Below, piece after piece: positions 63,273 to 64,000 of a stretch of 64,000 nucleotides of DNA (positions are counted from its first letter, which is position 1; each line of letters opens with the position of its first letter). The DNA is from an uncultured Bacteroidota bacterium (GTDB taxonomy: Bacteria > Bacteroidota > Bacteroidia > Bacteroidales > P3). Below the pieces are notes generated by a model, which saw only the letters and a list, made by a program, of their open reading frames with translations, ran no database searches and was not told the origin of the DNA. The stretch spans positions 1 through 64,000 of the forward strand of contig CACYPU010000007.1 in assembly GCA_902776365.1 (NCBI GenBank), read 5' to 3'. Both the position numbers and the translations under genes were made by a program.

Positions 63273-64000
63273 TTATTTCATTTTAAAATAGACTCCGTCA
63301 ATGCGGTGGTTCTTTCCCTGACAGGTTGTTGTCTCGGGCTCTGAGGAGGTGATGAGCACCACGAAGTTCTTGAAGAAACAGGCACTGAAACTGTAGCCGC
63401 ATTTGTTGGCTTCGGGGTAGTCGAAGGTGTTGTAGGTGTATGCTCTCAGTTCGGCGGGCCGTCCGGGGGCGTTCTTGAGGCTGCCTCCCAGCAGGTCGTT
63501 ATTGACGGAGAAGAGGAGTGAGTGCTCCCCTGCCCAGTGGAAAACGGCACGGCCCTCTTTCATTGACTTCGACGAGAGGTCCCACTGGTGGAAGACGTAC
63601 TCGCCCTCGATGGTTCCCGGGGTTCCGTAGTCCCAGGGATTGTTGGCCGACATGGAACCGCTCTCCATATTCTTCATCTCATACACCTGGCCGTTCTTGG
63701 GATTGGTCCAGGTGCCGGCAGTGAGGACGGGCTCGTTATAGGTGGTGTCGTCGATTTCCATACGCAGGCATCCTGTGACGGAACCGTCGGGCTGATATTC
63801 ATTCAGCATGTATTCGTCCCCTGTCCATACGCCGACAAGCAGAAAGCGGATGGGCTTTTTGGAATGGGTGTAGACAATCTCGCCCACGGCCACATAGTCA
63901 CCGTTGACGGCGAACTCGATGCTGACACCGATTTTGTCGCCCAAGGTGCCGTCGAAGTGAAACTCCCCAAGGACATCGGCCCGCACATTGCCCATAAGCC
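63273..64000 (-). CDS. unknown protein, 5' end outside window
   Basis: At least 240 residues. The first ATG in the window is at 63995, but the frame stays open to the window edge and no signal peptide is seen, so the true start is probably outside. The sequence is beta-rich: GEFHFDGTLGDKIGVSIEFA, EYMLNEYQPDGSVTGCLRME, TAGTWTNPKNGQVYEMKNME and FVVLITSSEPETTTCQGKNH. It looks like an envelope protein of the Bacteroidetes type that reports on or binds small ligands, but no family is recognised. It is co-directional with the lipoprotein gene and almost abuts it. Confidence 0.65.
   Translation of the reverse strand, partial: LMGNVRADVLGEFHFDGTLGDKIGVSIEFAVNGDYVAVGEIVYTHSKKPIRFLLVGVWTGDEYMLNEYQPDGSVTGCLRMEIDDTTYNEPVLTAGTWTNPKNGQVYEMKNMESGSMSANNPWDYGTPGTIEGEYVFHQWDLSSKSMKEGRAVFHWAGEHSLLFSVNNDLLGGSLKNAPGRPAELRAYTYNTFDYPEANKCGYSFSACFFKNFVVLITSSEPETTTCQGKNHRIDGVYFKMK

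Overview
The window comes from a Bacteroidota chromosome, most likely order Bacteroidales. The evidence is promoters of the TTTG-N19/20-TAnnTTTG type with almost no Shine-Dalgarno sequences, several secreted proteins ending in type IX secretion (T9SS) C-terminal sorting domains, a PorT homologue, a TonB receptor with an N-terminal carboxypeptidase-regulatory-like domain, and families typical of the phylum (DUF4294, DUF6266, UpxY-like NusG, a LysS with a C-terminal extension). Most genes are GC-rich. Two AT-richer stretches stand out: an integrated element (about 7.0-12.0 kb) and the middle of a giant secreted peptidase gene (about 55.1-58.4 kb).

Layout. 1-6.7 kb, minus strand: start of a transketolase C-terminal subunit, a von Willebrand A protein, a T9SS-exported M14 peptidase, a lipoprotein hydrolase, an orphan NusG paralogue, a short ComEC and a nitroreductase. 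6.9-12.0 kb: tRNA-Val(GAC) with an element integrated in its 3' end. The element has 17-bp direct repeats, a tyrosine integrase, an excisionase-like HTH protein, a filamentous-phage II/X-type replication protein, 11-bp repeats inside both ends and a possible small RNA next to the right end. 12-21 kb: acetyltransferases, DUF5131, a MerR/GyrI regulator, a phospholipid-methyltransferase-like protein, a radical SAM protein, a secreted hydrolase, an ABC-2 exporter, DUF4294 and NlpC/P60. 21.8-25.6 kb: overlapping operon lysS - MBL hydrolase - ung - outer-membrane protein. 25.9-35.8 kb: TonB receptor, holA, acyl-CoA ligase, rnr and an M3 peptidase. 35.8-38.8 kb: a cobalamin riboswitch ahead of two T9SS-exported surface proteins. 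38.9-46.2 kb: coiled-coil lipoprotein, uvrB, COG2509 flavoprotein, LtaS-like sulfatase, DUF6266. 46.5-51.3 kb: small secreted and thioredoxin-like proteins sharing one signal-peptide cassette, then an ECF sigma factor operon. 51.5-64 kb: porT, ansA, a 1974-residue C10 peptidase, a YARHG/beta-helix protein, a lipoprotein and one gene cut by the window edge.

The most striking feature is spread over the whole window outside the element. About thirty short arrays of degenerate, mostly 7-bp repeats lie between genes and, in frame, inside genes, including rnr, uvrB, the M3 peptidase, a radical SAM enzyme and several signal peptides. At least seven arrays directly abut a CTGACGC motif, always with the same polarity, and several are arranged as inverted pairs. 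I know of no named element or mechanism that matches this.

The T9SS theme links PorT with its likely clients: the M14 peptidase, the two B12-riboswitch proteins and the C10 peptidase.
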